From the NCBI GenBank assembly GCA_020055645.1, contig CM034546.1:69564001-69628000 (forward strand): a DNA stretch of 64,000 bases, read 5' to 3'. Shown here piece by piece: positions 27,401-38,750 of this stretch. Each line of letters starts with the position of its first letter. The first letter of the stretch is position 1. Position numbers and translations under genes: made by a program. The notes under the pieces are model-generated. The model saw only the letters and a program-made list of their open reading frames with translations, was not told where the DNA came from and did no database searches. This DNA is from Tomocerus qinae. Lineage: Eukaryota; Arthropoda; Collembola; Entomobryomorpha; Tomoceridae.

Positions 27401-30400
27401 ATTAAGAACATAAATATAATATTATATTATATTAAAGGGGAGTACCCCAAATCGTCAACACCTTCATTATTCATGGGTAAGTTAGGTTATATTTGGTTAT
27501 ATAGAATTATAATGTTGGCAATTTGGGGGTGAATCATATTGAAGTGGCTTTACTACTTACTACTTGCAACTCCTAGTCCTAAAATTATGCTATGCAAAAA
27601 TTTGCGTTGTAGTTAATGTTTATGCCACCTAAATATTTAATTATTTTCGGAGTCTGAGATCATAGAAGGACATTTAGGTTAGTGAAGCCCTTTTATATTA
27701 CACTTAATTAAACACTGTACTGGCAAAATTACAGAACATTATGAAGGAAAAACATTTTGTACAAAAAAATTATAACTTGCTGTTGATAATAATAATATAA
27801 TGAAAAATTGTGTTGTTGCTTGCCTTTCAATGAATGTGGATTAATTGCAGCATTCTCCAAGGTTTCCCATGCTACCTCTAATAGCAATCGTTGTTGAGGA
27901 TCCATGAATGTTGCTTCTCTTGGACTTATCCCAAAAAAATTGGCATCAAACTCGTCAATTGGACATTTGAGAAATCCGCCCCAGGATTCTGTGAAGCGGG
28001 GATCATTCCGCTGGAAATCTTCGAGACGCTCAGATGGAATTTTGGATATACCATGTCTACCTCCTTTTAATAAATCCCAAAATTCGTCAGTACTGTTAGC
28101 TCCAGGAAATCTGCAACTATAGCCAACAATCGCTATAGCATTCTCGTAATTACTCCTTCCACTGGTTTCAGGAAACAAAGCCACGTCATAAACTGCTGGT
28201 GAAAATCCAGCATTTATGTTGTTCACAATCGTTTCATAATATGAAATCCAGGTATCTAATTTATTCTGTAAAAAGAATAAAAAATGTGATAAATTCAAAC
28301 TTATAAACTTTTTGGAAAGCAACAAAACAGTGTACTTTGGTATAAAATATTGTAAAATATTTAACCTTAGCTATGAAATCCGTCTGCATCACGTTTTTCA
28401 TTTGATTTATGTCTTCAAAGTTAATAATTTTAGCAGAAAAAAGTGCCCTGTTTAACATAGAAGTAGAAAAATATTGAAAATATTCAAAAATTATTTTCGT
28501 TGTTCATTAATAAGTAGTATACCTCTAGTGACCGTTTTCGTAAATATCAACTTACTCAATATTAGGAAGGGAATTGCTGATACTATAATAGTAGTCCTTT
28601 GGAAACTGGCATATCATTTGTTTGTTGTCTTTCTGATTGAAAATGTCGTCACAGACATCAGATACTGAAAATTGAAAAAGGAATTTTGAATACAATCTAC
28701 AATCTTCATTATTTTTGTTATGGAATATCAATGTCCACAACTTATTTTGCACAAGTTGTTAGAAATTATTAAATAAATACAACGGGCAACGTACAATACT
28801 TCAGGGTTAAAAATGAAAATATACTTACAACTGCGTAATCCAATGGTGTCCATGGTTTTCAAAACTCCGCGAAATATTTTAGGTCGAACGACGAAAATGG
28901 AGGGATCCATCTTATTTTCCTTATTTTGAAAGATAGCCGCGGAGAAATCTTGATTATATTCAAAAAGCTCGTCACAATTTTTCACAAACTGCATAATATA
29001 AATAAGAAATATACTAAAAGTAATACAATTTTTTTCACCACCACCCTCAAAACAAACAAATAAGGGAGATGATGAACTAGACACTTCTGTTGCAACATTG
29101 CATACCTGCGTCTACTTGTTTACTAATCTGCCAATTCAATCTATATCCAATGAATTTGTTACTTCTACACATTGAAAATACAAAACCCGCAGTACAATTA
29201 TTGTCTATTTTCTGTCGCCTTAAATAGATATTCAAAGTTAGTCTTAATGATCATACCATTTTATCAGGACCGAGAATAATGCAAGTGGAGTACATTTCCA
29301 AGTGACAAGCCTGTATTTTTAACTGGTCGATGCAATTGGTGTCCGTAGTATTGGTGATTTGTGGAAGAACAACATCAAAATATTGGGCCAATTGATTTCT
29401 TCACAACAATAAACAAATAAACATTTCCTTAATCAGTAAATTGCTACTAGTATTTAAAATGTAATAAAAATAATTTTAATTTACCCTTCAGCGGCATGAA
29501 AAATTTCATGGGATGTTAATACAACGATGTCCGCGACAGTGACAACACGAGATAGAGATTTTGCTAAAACAATGGCGCTTTTTACTGATGGTTTGTCAGC
29601 AACAACAGTCACCCAGGCATTTCTCCGTTCTGCAAATTTACAATAAAAAGTACTTACAACATTTTGTGCTGCCACTATTTGTAAACAAAATTATACCCGC
29701 TAGAATAATTTTTATCCTAATCTAACCATGTATAATTCTATATTATAATTATTATGATTATTGACAATTGATGTTTACAAACTCAGAGCCCAAAGATAAG
29801 TAAAAAAATTAATGAGGCATTCCAATTATTTATTTATTAATTCTCCCAGCATTGTGGAACTAAATTTTGAGAAGTAGACATCCAAAAGATTTGGCAGAAT
29901 CAGAATTTGTTTCATGTAATGTTGATCATGTATTACGAAATAAGTGTCTGCCCCTTTTCGCTTACCCCACCATACATAGGTAGCTATCAGGAAACAAAAG
30001 TGTACAACATTTTACAAGCAAAAAATACTACAATTTTTTTAAAGCAGCCCTTTTCCCAATTTTGCTATTTATATCTTTTGTTTCATGTAAATTAAAGTAA
30101 ATAACACTTTCAAAAAAAGGTATTTGTACAAATAATGCAGTTTAAAAATATTATTTTTATTTAAAAAACCAAAGGGTATTATTTTGACTAAATTTGCTTT
30201 AAATATTACTCTTAATTTCATGTATATGTACTCATCAGTTGTAACTAACGCATAGTCTATGTTTTACGAATACTGTGATTCCTTATCGATAAATTGAAAA
30301 AATACAATTTCAGATTGTTCAGACTAATAAAAATATTATTTAATCTAGGTTACTACACTGAGTCAATATTTAATATCTTTTTTATTTTTCCTTTCTAAAC

Positions 30401-30538
30401 GATGTACATTTACATGGATACAGTACAATAAATTCAGTTTAGATATGCAAGTATAATCAATAAATACATAATTGGTGGTGATGTTAATGGATTGTGAATT
30501 AAATTAAATAATTTATAAATCAACTTACGATGCCCCAT
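18491..30538 (-). CDS. GT8-like/polyketide synthase/thioester reductase fusion protein
   Basis: This is a predicted 3186-residue iterative type I synthase of the highly reducing kind. Exons are 30538-30529, 29629-29485, 29398-29257, 28988-28829, 28664-28556, 28447-28366, 28265-27824 and 26961-18491. All phases join, and the last intron is GC-AG. Residues 1-250 follow glycogenin (GT8) from the N-terminus to its closing helix, but the DxD metal site reads LGPD (94-97). KS spans about 257-672 (Cys424 in ESGCSSS, His556 in HGTGT, His595 in NTGH). AT spans 775-1071 (Ser867 in GHSIG; GFH at 972-974 suggests malonyl-CoA). DH spans 1133-1421 (His1171; HxxxN instead of HxxxG). C-methyltransferase spans 1586-1846 (LEIGGG). 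Pseudo-KR spans 1851-2046. ER spans 2061-2381 (SGGVG). KR spans 2398-2651 (TGGLSGIG; Lys2514, Tyr2551, Asn2555). ACP spans 2681-2757 (Ser2716 in GLDSL). A thioester reductase spans 2803-3181 (TGSTGRFG; Tyr2976-x3-Lys2980). It would build a methylated, reduced chain and release it as an aldehyde or alcohol. The product is unknown. Confidence 0.87.
26962..27823 (-). other. GC-AG intron inside the KS domain
   Basis: Exon 7 ends TTGAAAG followed by GCAAGC, and the next exon begins after an AAAAG acceptor at 26962. Splicing gives the expected KS sequence (SLKG joined to GNTGVFTG). No GT donor in the neighbourhood gives this. The same GCAAGC donor occurs in the pseudogene copy at 11692. The intron is very AT-rich (for example 26970-27010) and otherwise featureless. 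Confidence 0.8.
29630..30528 (-). other. First intron of the PKS fusion gene
   Basis: A consensus GTAAGT donor follows a tiny first coding exon (ATG plus seven bases), and the acceptor is TTTGCAG. The same tiny exon and donor occur in the paralogue (14906-14897), which supports this unusual start. Nothing else was recognised inside the intron. Confidence 0.7.
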
Positions 30539-30684
30539 AATTGTGACGCCAGTTTACTTTTTATATTTAAAGTTAATGAGGTAACAATTTCGTAGTTTCG
30601 CAGGTTAGAAGTAAGATAGCAATTAGTAGTTCCACTTTCGGTATGAATTTTAAAACTTCAGTAATTTCGAAGGCGGAGTACGAC

Positions 30685-30706
30685 TCTTATTTATGTGTTT
30701 CAGATA
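30685..30706 (-). promoter_or_regulatory. Putative core promoter of the intact PKS fusion gene
   Basis: The minus-strand block ATCTGAAACACATAAATAAG is shared with the region upstream of the paralogue (15021-15045). It sits about 150 bases before the start codon. The ATAAATA core is the probable TATA element. A second A/T motif, CTTATATATTC, lies about 35 bases further upstream and is an alternative. Confidence 0.4.
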
Positions 30707-33523
30707 CATTACATTTTATTGAATATATAAGCGACACGCTCTTAACTATCATTTCCTTTTCTGTATCAGCCTGGGTACCTTACCGTATAATTACTATGCT
30801 ACGCTTGGCTCGTAAGTATAATGTATAATGCACATAATATTTATTTGATCTTATCTAGATGAAATACGTAAGTATAGACATGCTCGATAAAATTAGAGTG
30901 AAATAAAGATAGTGGAATATTGTGGGATCTTGTTTTCGTAGGATACTTGCACCTTTATCTTAGATGTGCACACAAGTTAAGGTTAATTAATTTCTTCCAT
31001 TACTACTTTTGGTAGAGTAACTATTTCTTAACTGATTAACTGACCATCTCACTAATTACTTTGTTAGAACATGGAAATTTTATTTTTCGGGATACCATCT
31101 GCTAACTGATGACAGATTAATGCAAACAATGAGAGTAATGGACATACGATGTACATCTTCTTACCTTATTATACTATTTTTCCATAAGAAACAAATGCAT
31201 GCATTATTGCATTGCAAGTCTAAGTTCAAAGAAATCCAGTTTGCACTTAATAATAAATATATATTAGTACATATTACATACAATGTTATAAGTAGAAATG
31301 CACCGATGCATCGGCAAGCTAATGCCGATGCAAACAGTTCCTTGTTTTGATAATGCATAGGAATAAGCTTTAATTTGCTTGAATCCATTTTTAACCTTGA
31401 AAACGTCATATTTGTCTGATATTTAAATGTAGAAACTTTCGCATAAATTAAATGTTTGCCATTTTTGGATACAATTTGTGATAGATTTTCAAAAATGAAA
31501 ATGTCACATTAAAAATTTGCTTTAATTAAACTTTTTGAAATTTTTTAAGTAAAACTTCCACATGTTGGACCTTTCTATGGTTTTAGGAAGTGGTGTATTT
31601 TGTCTATTACCATTACCCAAAATTTATGTATAGTCTATGTAAGTTCTATTTACCAATTATGTGATTAAATTTCTATAATGTTGTGAATCAAAAATATGCA
31701 AAATGAACACTATTTCTACTTATTCCAAAGTTGGAACCATTCTTAAAAAACTAAATAAATATGTTTACATTCTTATTTTGAAGTTAATGATATTTTATGA
31801 TTAAAATAGACAAATACAATGATTAGTTATGTCAAGGGTTACTAAAGGCTACTAGGCAAAACAAATAAAATTGATGTGTGTTTGTATTAAATTATGACTT
31901 GTACACACAACCAAGTCCCGCATCGGCAAATAAACCCATGCATCGACATCGGATTTTTCAAACACGCCGATAAGGTTGTATTACTAATTCCTAAATACGG
32001 AATTCCCGCAACCGTGCATCACTAATTATATATGTAGTGTTACATAAAGGATGTTTTCTTGAGATTAACTGAACACCGTTTTCTTGCTGCGTAGATAATA
32101 ATATAACGTAAGTATGCACCAATTTAGAGTGGGCACAAGTCCCCCTACTTACGTAAAAAGAGGATTTTTGTTCAAAAAGAAGGCAGAACTTTCCGTACTT
32201 TCCTCAAACATGTCATATTATTATTATTTAATGAGCCCCTTCTGAGCATATTGCTGGATACTTGCCTAGGCGTAAGTTAAGTAGTTATGTTTATTCTGAG
32301 AGCTGATAGCATTCAATTTTGTTTTTGAAAGTTCTGCAGAATTTTTAAATCACTATTAACTATTTACAAAAATTGCAGTTTTAGGTACTCAGAAAAGATA
32401 ACCAGATTAAAGATAAAATAAATAGTTACATAATACAGATATTACTCCCATACAGTGTTTCAAGAATGTTTTTTATCAATTATGCTGTGAAACCATGCCA
32501 GATTTTAGCTGTTGGCTCACTCGAAAAAGCGGGCTAATAGAATTGCACATTACGTTTAACAGTTTTTAACAGACTACAGTGAAAGGCATTGGAATTGTTT
32601 GGATGCATAGGAAACAAAAATAAAATTCCTTTTTACTAAAAAGTTACCCTTCTATATAATTATTGTGTAATATGATCAACAGAATACATTAACTAATATG
32701 TTTTATATGATATTATATTATGCCTAAACAAACCATAATCTAAATGTTTCACATCTAGCCAAAAATTAGTAATCCTTTAATTGTGATTGTGTACATGGTA
32801 GATTTTACACGGGCGAGCTTCCAATATGGCTTGCTTTAGTTTTTAGAGTCCGAAGAGAAGGGAAGAGACAAGACACAACACTGATATACACTTAAATATG
32901 CTAAAGTAAACATTGTAATCTTAAGATATGTAATGAATCTTTATTGTATTACCATGCTTATTGTCGTATCTCGTGTGTACTCATCTATAATTCCTTTAAA
33001 AGCACCTTAAGAGTCATTTGAAGATAATATTTGTACTATCTGTGCACAACAGAAAGTACCTACAGCACTTTACATATTTCTTAATTACGTAGATATTTCT
33101 GCGATACTATTACTTAATTTTGCAAGAAAGAATCTCCTATGTACATAAGTACCTACTTGGGTAAGCTTTAAAATTCTTCTATTCGTCAAATTCATTTCAA
33201 CCTATTGTATACTGAAACTTAATGTGTACTAAGCATAGGAACCTATATTATTAACTTAATTTTCATTTAATCATTATTTGGTTGGTATAATATAATATAT
33301 TTTTAACTCATCCAATGCTCACATTTAAAATGTCCATTATATTTAACAAATAATCCAGCCAGCAAAAATATTCCATCTTTCCCAAACAGAGTCCAGATGT
33401 CATCTTACTAAATTCGGGAATCAGATATTTCTCCTATTGCTCAAAAAACGACTTGGTCTAGTTAGAAATCGAATGATACTATGTAATTTCTTACAATTAT
33501 ATTGTTGATGGGATATCATTTAA
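30707..33523. other. Intergenic region between divergent PKS and GMC genes
   Basis: No exon, RNA gene or clear repeat could be supported. Short open frames at 31120-31409 overlap on both strands and show no similarity or splice context. Regulatory sequence for both divergent genes would lie here, but I cannot point to sites beyond the PKS core promoter. Confidence 0.4.
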
Positions 33524-36500
33524 ATGTATCTCCCTACAAAACTAATGTTATTAGACTTCTTCATCAGAATTGGACCTACGATTGTGCTCCTTATTCAAAA
33601 TTTGACTCCCATAATCCAGAGTTCTGTTTTTCTGGATAGATACGTCGATCAAATCACAATTCCAAATCTCAGAAATGGAGAAACTTTCGACTTCATTATC
33701 GGTTTGTTATCATTATTCCTTATATATATTTATTTAAACCAACAGATAATATAAATACTATACAGATACATCAAAATTTGTTTACCGATGTGTCATTAAA
33801 TGTAATTTTTTGCAATGTTTTTAATTTCTACCACTTCTTTTCATGAATTTTAACAGTCGGAGGTGGTTCTTCTGGCGCCGTTTTAGCAAACCGGCTTTCA
33901 GAAAGCTATAGTGTTCTTTTGTTGGAGGCAGGAGGTATCCCTAATCCCGTAATTTCTGTTCCTATTTGGTCACATTTAATGAATAACCAGCCACAGATCG
34001 ACTGGCAATATCGAACAGTTCCTCAAAAGCATGCAGCGTTTGGTCTCAATGATAAAGTACACAAAATAGTTTTGAAAAGCATTATAATGTAATTTTTGCA
34101 CGTAAGAAATTATGTATTATTTTATATTTTTAACTTGTATTTCCATAGGTATCGTTTTGGGGTGCTGGAAAAGGCTTAGGTGGTAGCTCATTAATTAACG
34201 CAGCGATATATCTTCGTGGAAATACCCAAGGGTTTGATATTATGGCGGAAAACCTACAAGATCCCCGCTGGAAACTGAACAATTTAATTAAATATTATAA
34301 GAACATCGAGGATTATAATGGATTCTTTAAAGACGGTAAGTAGCAAATTAAATTTTTTGTGGTTTAATAATATTATGTCTATAGTAATCACTGAAGAATT
34401 ATTTTATTTTTATACTAACTTACAGGTATAAGCGATAAATATTTCAAGGGCTTAGCACAAAATATATTTTTAATATGCCCATTTCATGCAAAAATATTTT
34501 TAAGAAATCGAATACTTAAAAGTTTTGGGAATAGAAATTCTTTTTCATTATAGGTTTAATGAAGCAAGGGGTTTTAAATACTTTATTTATCCTTTATTCA
34601 TACAATATTTGAATATTTTACCCTGACCAACTTTTGTGAATATCTGATTTATTAGAGAAAAATGAAATTAAATCACTGGAAACAAAATGTTGTGGAACGT
34701 TTTAAGTAAATAAATATTTCTGAAGTACGCTTTAAATGCGAAAGTTATATTTGTACATTCTGTTAGCAAGAAAGTACAGAAGAGTGACTAATAATTGACA
34801 AGTAATTTTTGAACAGACAAATCTCATGGCAAAGGTGGAGATGTGAGTATCGAGAAGGGATTTACAGTTCCATTTATCAAGAACCTACTGCAGGCAGGGA
34901 AGGAACTTGGATATAGAATTCGCGATCCCAATGGCTATGGCCCAATTACAGAAGGTAATAATATTATAAATAAGCTTTTTGTCTTTTCCAATGCCAAGAT
35001 CAAGAGAAATTTTATTATAAACAATAACGAAGTTGGACCTTTCGTTCTTAACTCGTTACAGTTGTTGATTATTGAAACAAGCTATTACATTGCGTAGATA
35101 AAATACCGTGCTATAGATATAATCGCTTGAGTTGATACCTCTTGGTTCCCATTGCAAAACTTTAATCATTGGATGGACTAAGGAAATTAAATGGGAAATG
35201 TTTAAATAAAAATTGTGTTCCTTAGACATCCGTATTATTTCGTGAATTTCATATACCTAGTATGCTGATGTTGTAAGGTATATTCCAATGAAATTGTAAT
35301 ATTTACAAGAAAAACTATTTAGTAGTAAAACAAAAGAATTAAGAACAAAATAAAAACATTTCGTGAGCATTTAGATATCCAATTTGTACTCCATACGCAG
35401 GTTTTGCTCCAATGGAATTCTACCATAAATTTGGAAGACGTCATGATTCATACTCGAGTTCATTGATCCCGGTCCTTGAAAGATCTAACCTAGTCATCCG
35501 GAAATTTTCTTTTGTTCATCATTTGTTAACAAATAGTACGACAGTTCATGGAGTACAATATGAAAGACACAATTCAATACTTAAAGCCTACGCAACGAAG
35601 GAAGTTATTCTATGTGCAGGGACGATCCAGAATCCGAAATTACTAATGCTGTCTGGAATTGGACCTAAAGAACATTTGGAGAAGCTTGGTGTAAGTTATA
35701 TAGCCATTACCTGACGAAAATCAAGTTGAATATCTTTATTTACAATCAATAGTCTTGGAATTTAAAAGTCGCTTGCATTATTTTGAATTGCATGAAATTA
35801 TTTTATTGAGGAATATATTTGTGAAAATTAGTACATAAATTGTAGAATTTTTTAAATTTTACAACCATGCTCAAAATATATGTAAATTGTAAGTTTCAAA
35901 ATTAGTTTCAAAATACTTTGTTGATTCGACACGACAAGGCAACAATTATTAAGATGGGGATAGTGAGGACTAACTGATAAAAGGTTGGATCCAACACTAA
36001 CTGATAAATTTAAGCTTAGTTGTATAACAAGACTTACTGAAACAAGACAAACTTCTTTTCTTACAAAAACAAGGTCTGATAGAACATTCTATAGATAAAC
36101 AGAACAATGCTGAACAAGATTAGCAAGAAGCAATGCCAGAACCGTGTTACATTAATAGTAAGACTACATTATTTGGACTATTTTAGTAGCTCATTTTAGG
36201 TAAATATTATTGTGATTTAATTTTGTCATGTTGAAACACAAATAAATATACCACCAGTAAAATAATAAAAAGAAACATTATAGTTTTCATCTACCAAATA
36301 CACAAGGCTGTATTTAGAGGGGGCATTGGGGGCAAATGCCACCCTCCCTCCCGAAATCCAAGAAAAGAGAAATATTTTTCTTAAAATACCAAATTTCGTG
36401 TTTCGTGCGATTTTATGTGATTTTTAGGCTATTTAAGGCTCATTTTAGACAAAATAAGCCAAAGTTTTTCTTGTCCCCTCCGAAATCGACTTCTAAATAC

Positions 36501-37824
36501 GGTTCTGCAAGTACACAATAATACAGTTCAACATGTAGACTTTTAATTTTCCAATTCCTTAAATAAAATTAATTTTAGAAAACGATTATTTTATGTATTT
36601 GTTAATCTATTTACTGTACAGATTCCCGTAGTAGCAGATTTGCCAGTTGGAAATCGTCTAGAAGATAAATATGGGGCATTTGTAGGACCATTTACTATGG
36701 AGAAGGGGAAATCATTTGTTGAGACTAGAGATGTGACTCCATCAACGCTGCTCCAGTGGATGTTTGCCGGAACTGGGACGGTTGCTACGGGGAGAACGGA
36801 AGCACATTACCAAGTGATCAGTGAATATGCTAAAAGCGAAGGAAGGCTTTCAGTTCCAGATCTACATACTTATGTCATTGCTATGAGTCCTGGAGTCGTG
36901 CTGGATCAAGCTTTACAGTTATCTTTCAACTTCAATCCCAAATCCCTTCGTTATTTCAACTATGCCAAAGGACAAGATACATTTTTCCAGCTCGTAGCCT
37001 TGTCAAAACCATTTGGGCACGGAACTCTTCGCTTAGCTGATAGAAACCCCTACAGTCACCCAATAATAGACCCTAAATATTTATCAGACCCAAGAGATGT
37101 GAAAACACTCGTTGATGGTAAGAAAAACACTTTTAGCTAATGAAATGCATTGATTGTTTTTGTAGAGCAATTGTTATTTGAATCATGAAGTGAATTTTGT
37201 GTTGGTATGACATTTTCTTCTTGATGACGAAGTACAACTGATTCTTTTGATTTGAATAGAATTTCTAACACTTTTGACCCTTATTATACAATAGGTATAA
37301 AATTCACTGTCAAACTTGTAGAAGAGACATCAGCCTTTAGGGAAATTAAAGGCGAACTAATTGGGATTAATTTTCCTGGATGTGAACAGTATACTTTCAA
37401 AAGCGACGAGTATTACGAATGCTTAGGAAGACACGCTACAATTTCTGCATTTAAATATAGTGCAACGACACCGATGGGAAAGGATAAGTCAGATCCTCAT
37501 GCTGTGATTGATTCACGCTTCAGGTTCATACTTTTAATGTTTTCTATTCTTTCAACTTTTTCAAAAATCAATTTTCGCAAAAAAACAAAATTTGTAAACC
37601 GAGAAAATTTTTTTTAATTCTCTCGCATGACGTATAATAATATGTGCCCAGCTAATAGACATTATTTTTTTAGAGTATTGGGAATACAAGGACTTCGGAT
37701 AGTTGGTGGTTCCATGCTACAGGTAAGCATTGTCTCAGTTAATGATATCACGTGTAGAGTGTTAGGAGTATTTGCCTCAGATATCATCAAGGAAGAATAT
37801 CAAACACAATTTAAATACAACTAA
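33524..37824 (+). CDS. GMC-family FAD oxidoreductase with altered active site
   Basis: Eight exons join in phase: 33524-33701, 33857-34056, 34149-34335, 34817-34954, 35401-35690, 36622-37117, 37295-37523 and 37674-37824. They encode 622 residues, close to the usual length of insect glucose-dehydrogenase-like GMC proteins. The first exon gives a hydrophobic N-terminus, so it is probably secreted or membrane-associated. The FAD motif VGGGSSG spans exons 1 and 2 and is followed by LLLEAGG. GMC signature 1 (GAGKGLGGSSLIN) is in exon 3, and signature 2 (CAGTIQNPKLLMLSGIGP) is in exon 5. The C-terminal region has PMGKDKSDPHAVID and a final ASDIIKEEY tail. Where the family has HPxGT with the catalytic His, this protein reads YSATT, and the later GNTN-type motif reads VNDIT. 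FAD binding looks likely but classical alcohol oxidation does not. It is divergent to the intact PKS gene. A further 5' exon is possible. Confidence 0.82.
35691..36621 (+). other. Long GMC intron carrying repeat-derived sequence
   Basis: This intron separates the exon ending with the GIGP signature region from the PVVADLPVGNR exon. The stretch about 36305-36500 contains 'gggggcattgggggcaaatg' and 'ccctcccgaaatcc', words that recur near 49660-49760. That suggests a decayed transposable element fragment. Confidence 0.45.
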
Positions 37825-38449
37825 CTATTATATATTTTTTGTCGTAACGTCTCTATCTGTGGTTAAAATATCCAATTTTATTTTATGTACACTGTTTAAT
37901 GGTTGGCACAATTTATGTGTGATTTTAATGTAAATTCTTCTTTTAATATAAGTGTTTAGCTAATAGTTTACCCGAAATGCAGAGTAAAGTTGTTGCCTCA
38001 TTTTCCCTTTCTAAATATTTCTTTTATTTTCCATCTACATTTATACGTTTTGATTACAATTATATAAAATATTATATAGCTACAAATTATTTGCAAAAAA
38101 CACCAACTTCTCTCAACAGGTATCCTATTCAGAAATTTGACCAGAACCAAAACATATTAATAAAAATACAAAATTTTCGCTCGAAGCGCGGAATTGTTTT
38201 TAATCTTTACCTCTTTTGACCAAAAAATCCTCTTTTTTTGGACTTACGGGGAGGAGGCGGCGCTAGTCCCCCAGCCCCCCTGTGGATACGTGCCGGTCTC
38301 TCAACCCTCAACATCAGATATCGCGTTTAATTTTTGCAGATTTCAATACCGTAACCATTTATATACCACTGTAAAAATATATATCAGACTTGCTCCAGCA
38401 AGATTTGCCTCCAAAATCGAAAACCGGCAATATAGGTAGAACATAGATT
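37825..38449. other. Intergenic DNA with a GC-rich repeat patch
   Basis: Positions 38170-38300 contain 'cgctcgaagcgcgg' followed by a T-run and a C/G-rich tail. This resembles sequence inside the hAT-like element at 46220-46330, so it is probably a transposable element remnant. No gene was found. Confidence 0.4.
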
Positions 38450-38494
38450 TCAAGACAAACAGAATTGTTTGCCATTGCTTTTACTTTTGTCCCA

Positions 38495-38745
38495 ATGCAA
38501 TATGCCAGCGGTGCAAGTATAGCTGGTCAAAACTGCTATTTCATCAGGAATACATTCCAGGAAACTAGGAACGGCCGTCGAAATTTTATTATTTACTCGG
38601 TAAATAAGTTTTTTATCTTTTAATATAATTTCTGCAAATGTGGAGTTAATAAAGGCGGATTTCATGTCCCATTGTCCTACCCACCCGCATGAAGCATTGG
38701 AACAAATAGAAATCCAGGCGTTATTTTCATCATTGCTAGTAAGGC
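38495..38745 (-). pseudogene. 3' remnant of a third PKS copy
   Basis: The minus-strand translation matches the C-terminal 70-80 residues of the intact PKS reductase domain. NNAWISI is followed by a short insertion, then WDMKSAFINSTFAEIILKD, KKLIYRVNNKIS, then SFLECIPDE. Compare DLKSALINSTSAGIILKD and FLECIPDE in the intact copy. Homology fades before the end, and nothing upstream (above 38745) continues the protein. The same strand and order as the other two copies imply an ancestral tandem array. It is not a functional gene. Confidence 0.75.
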
Positions 38746-38750
38746 ATCCA

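Noticed and set aside
18491..30538. Animal fatty acid synthase as the identity of the large gene
   Set aside because: It has a methyltransferase with an intact SAM motif between DH and ER, and a C-terminal NAD(P)-dependent reductase in place of a thioesterase. The KS surroundings are also PKS-like.
2729..30538. Bacterial or fungal contamination as the source of the PKS genes
   Set aside because: Both copies have multiple spliceosomal introns at identical positions, a fused animal-like glycogenin domain, and lie beside arthropod-type genes and transposons.
37723..37760. Splice donor GTAAGC at the end of GMC exon 8
   Set aside because: Reading through keeps the frame, and the following 34 residues align in length with the normal GMC C-terminus (ending ASDIIKEEY), so no intron is needed.
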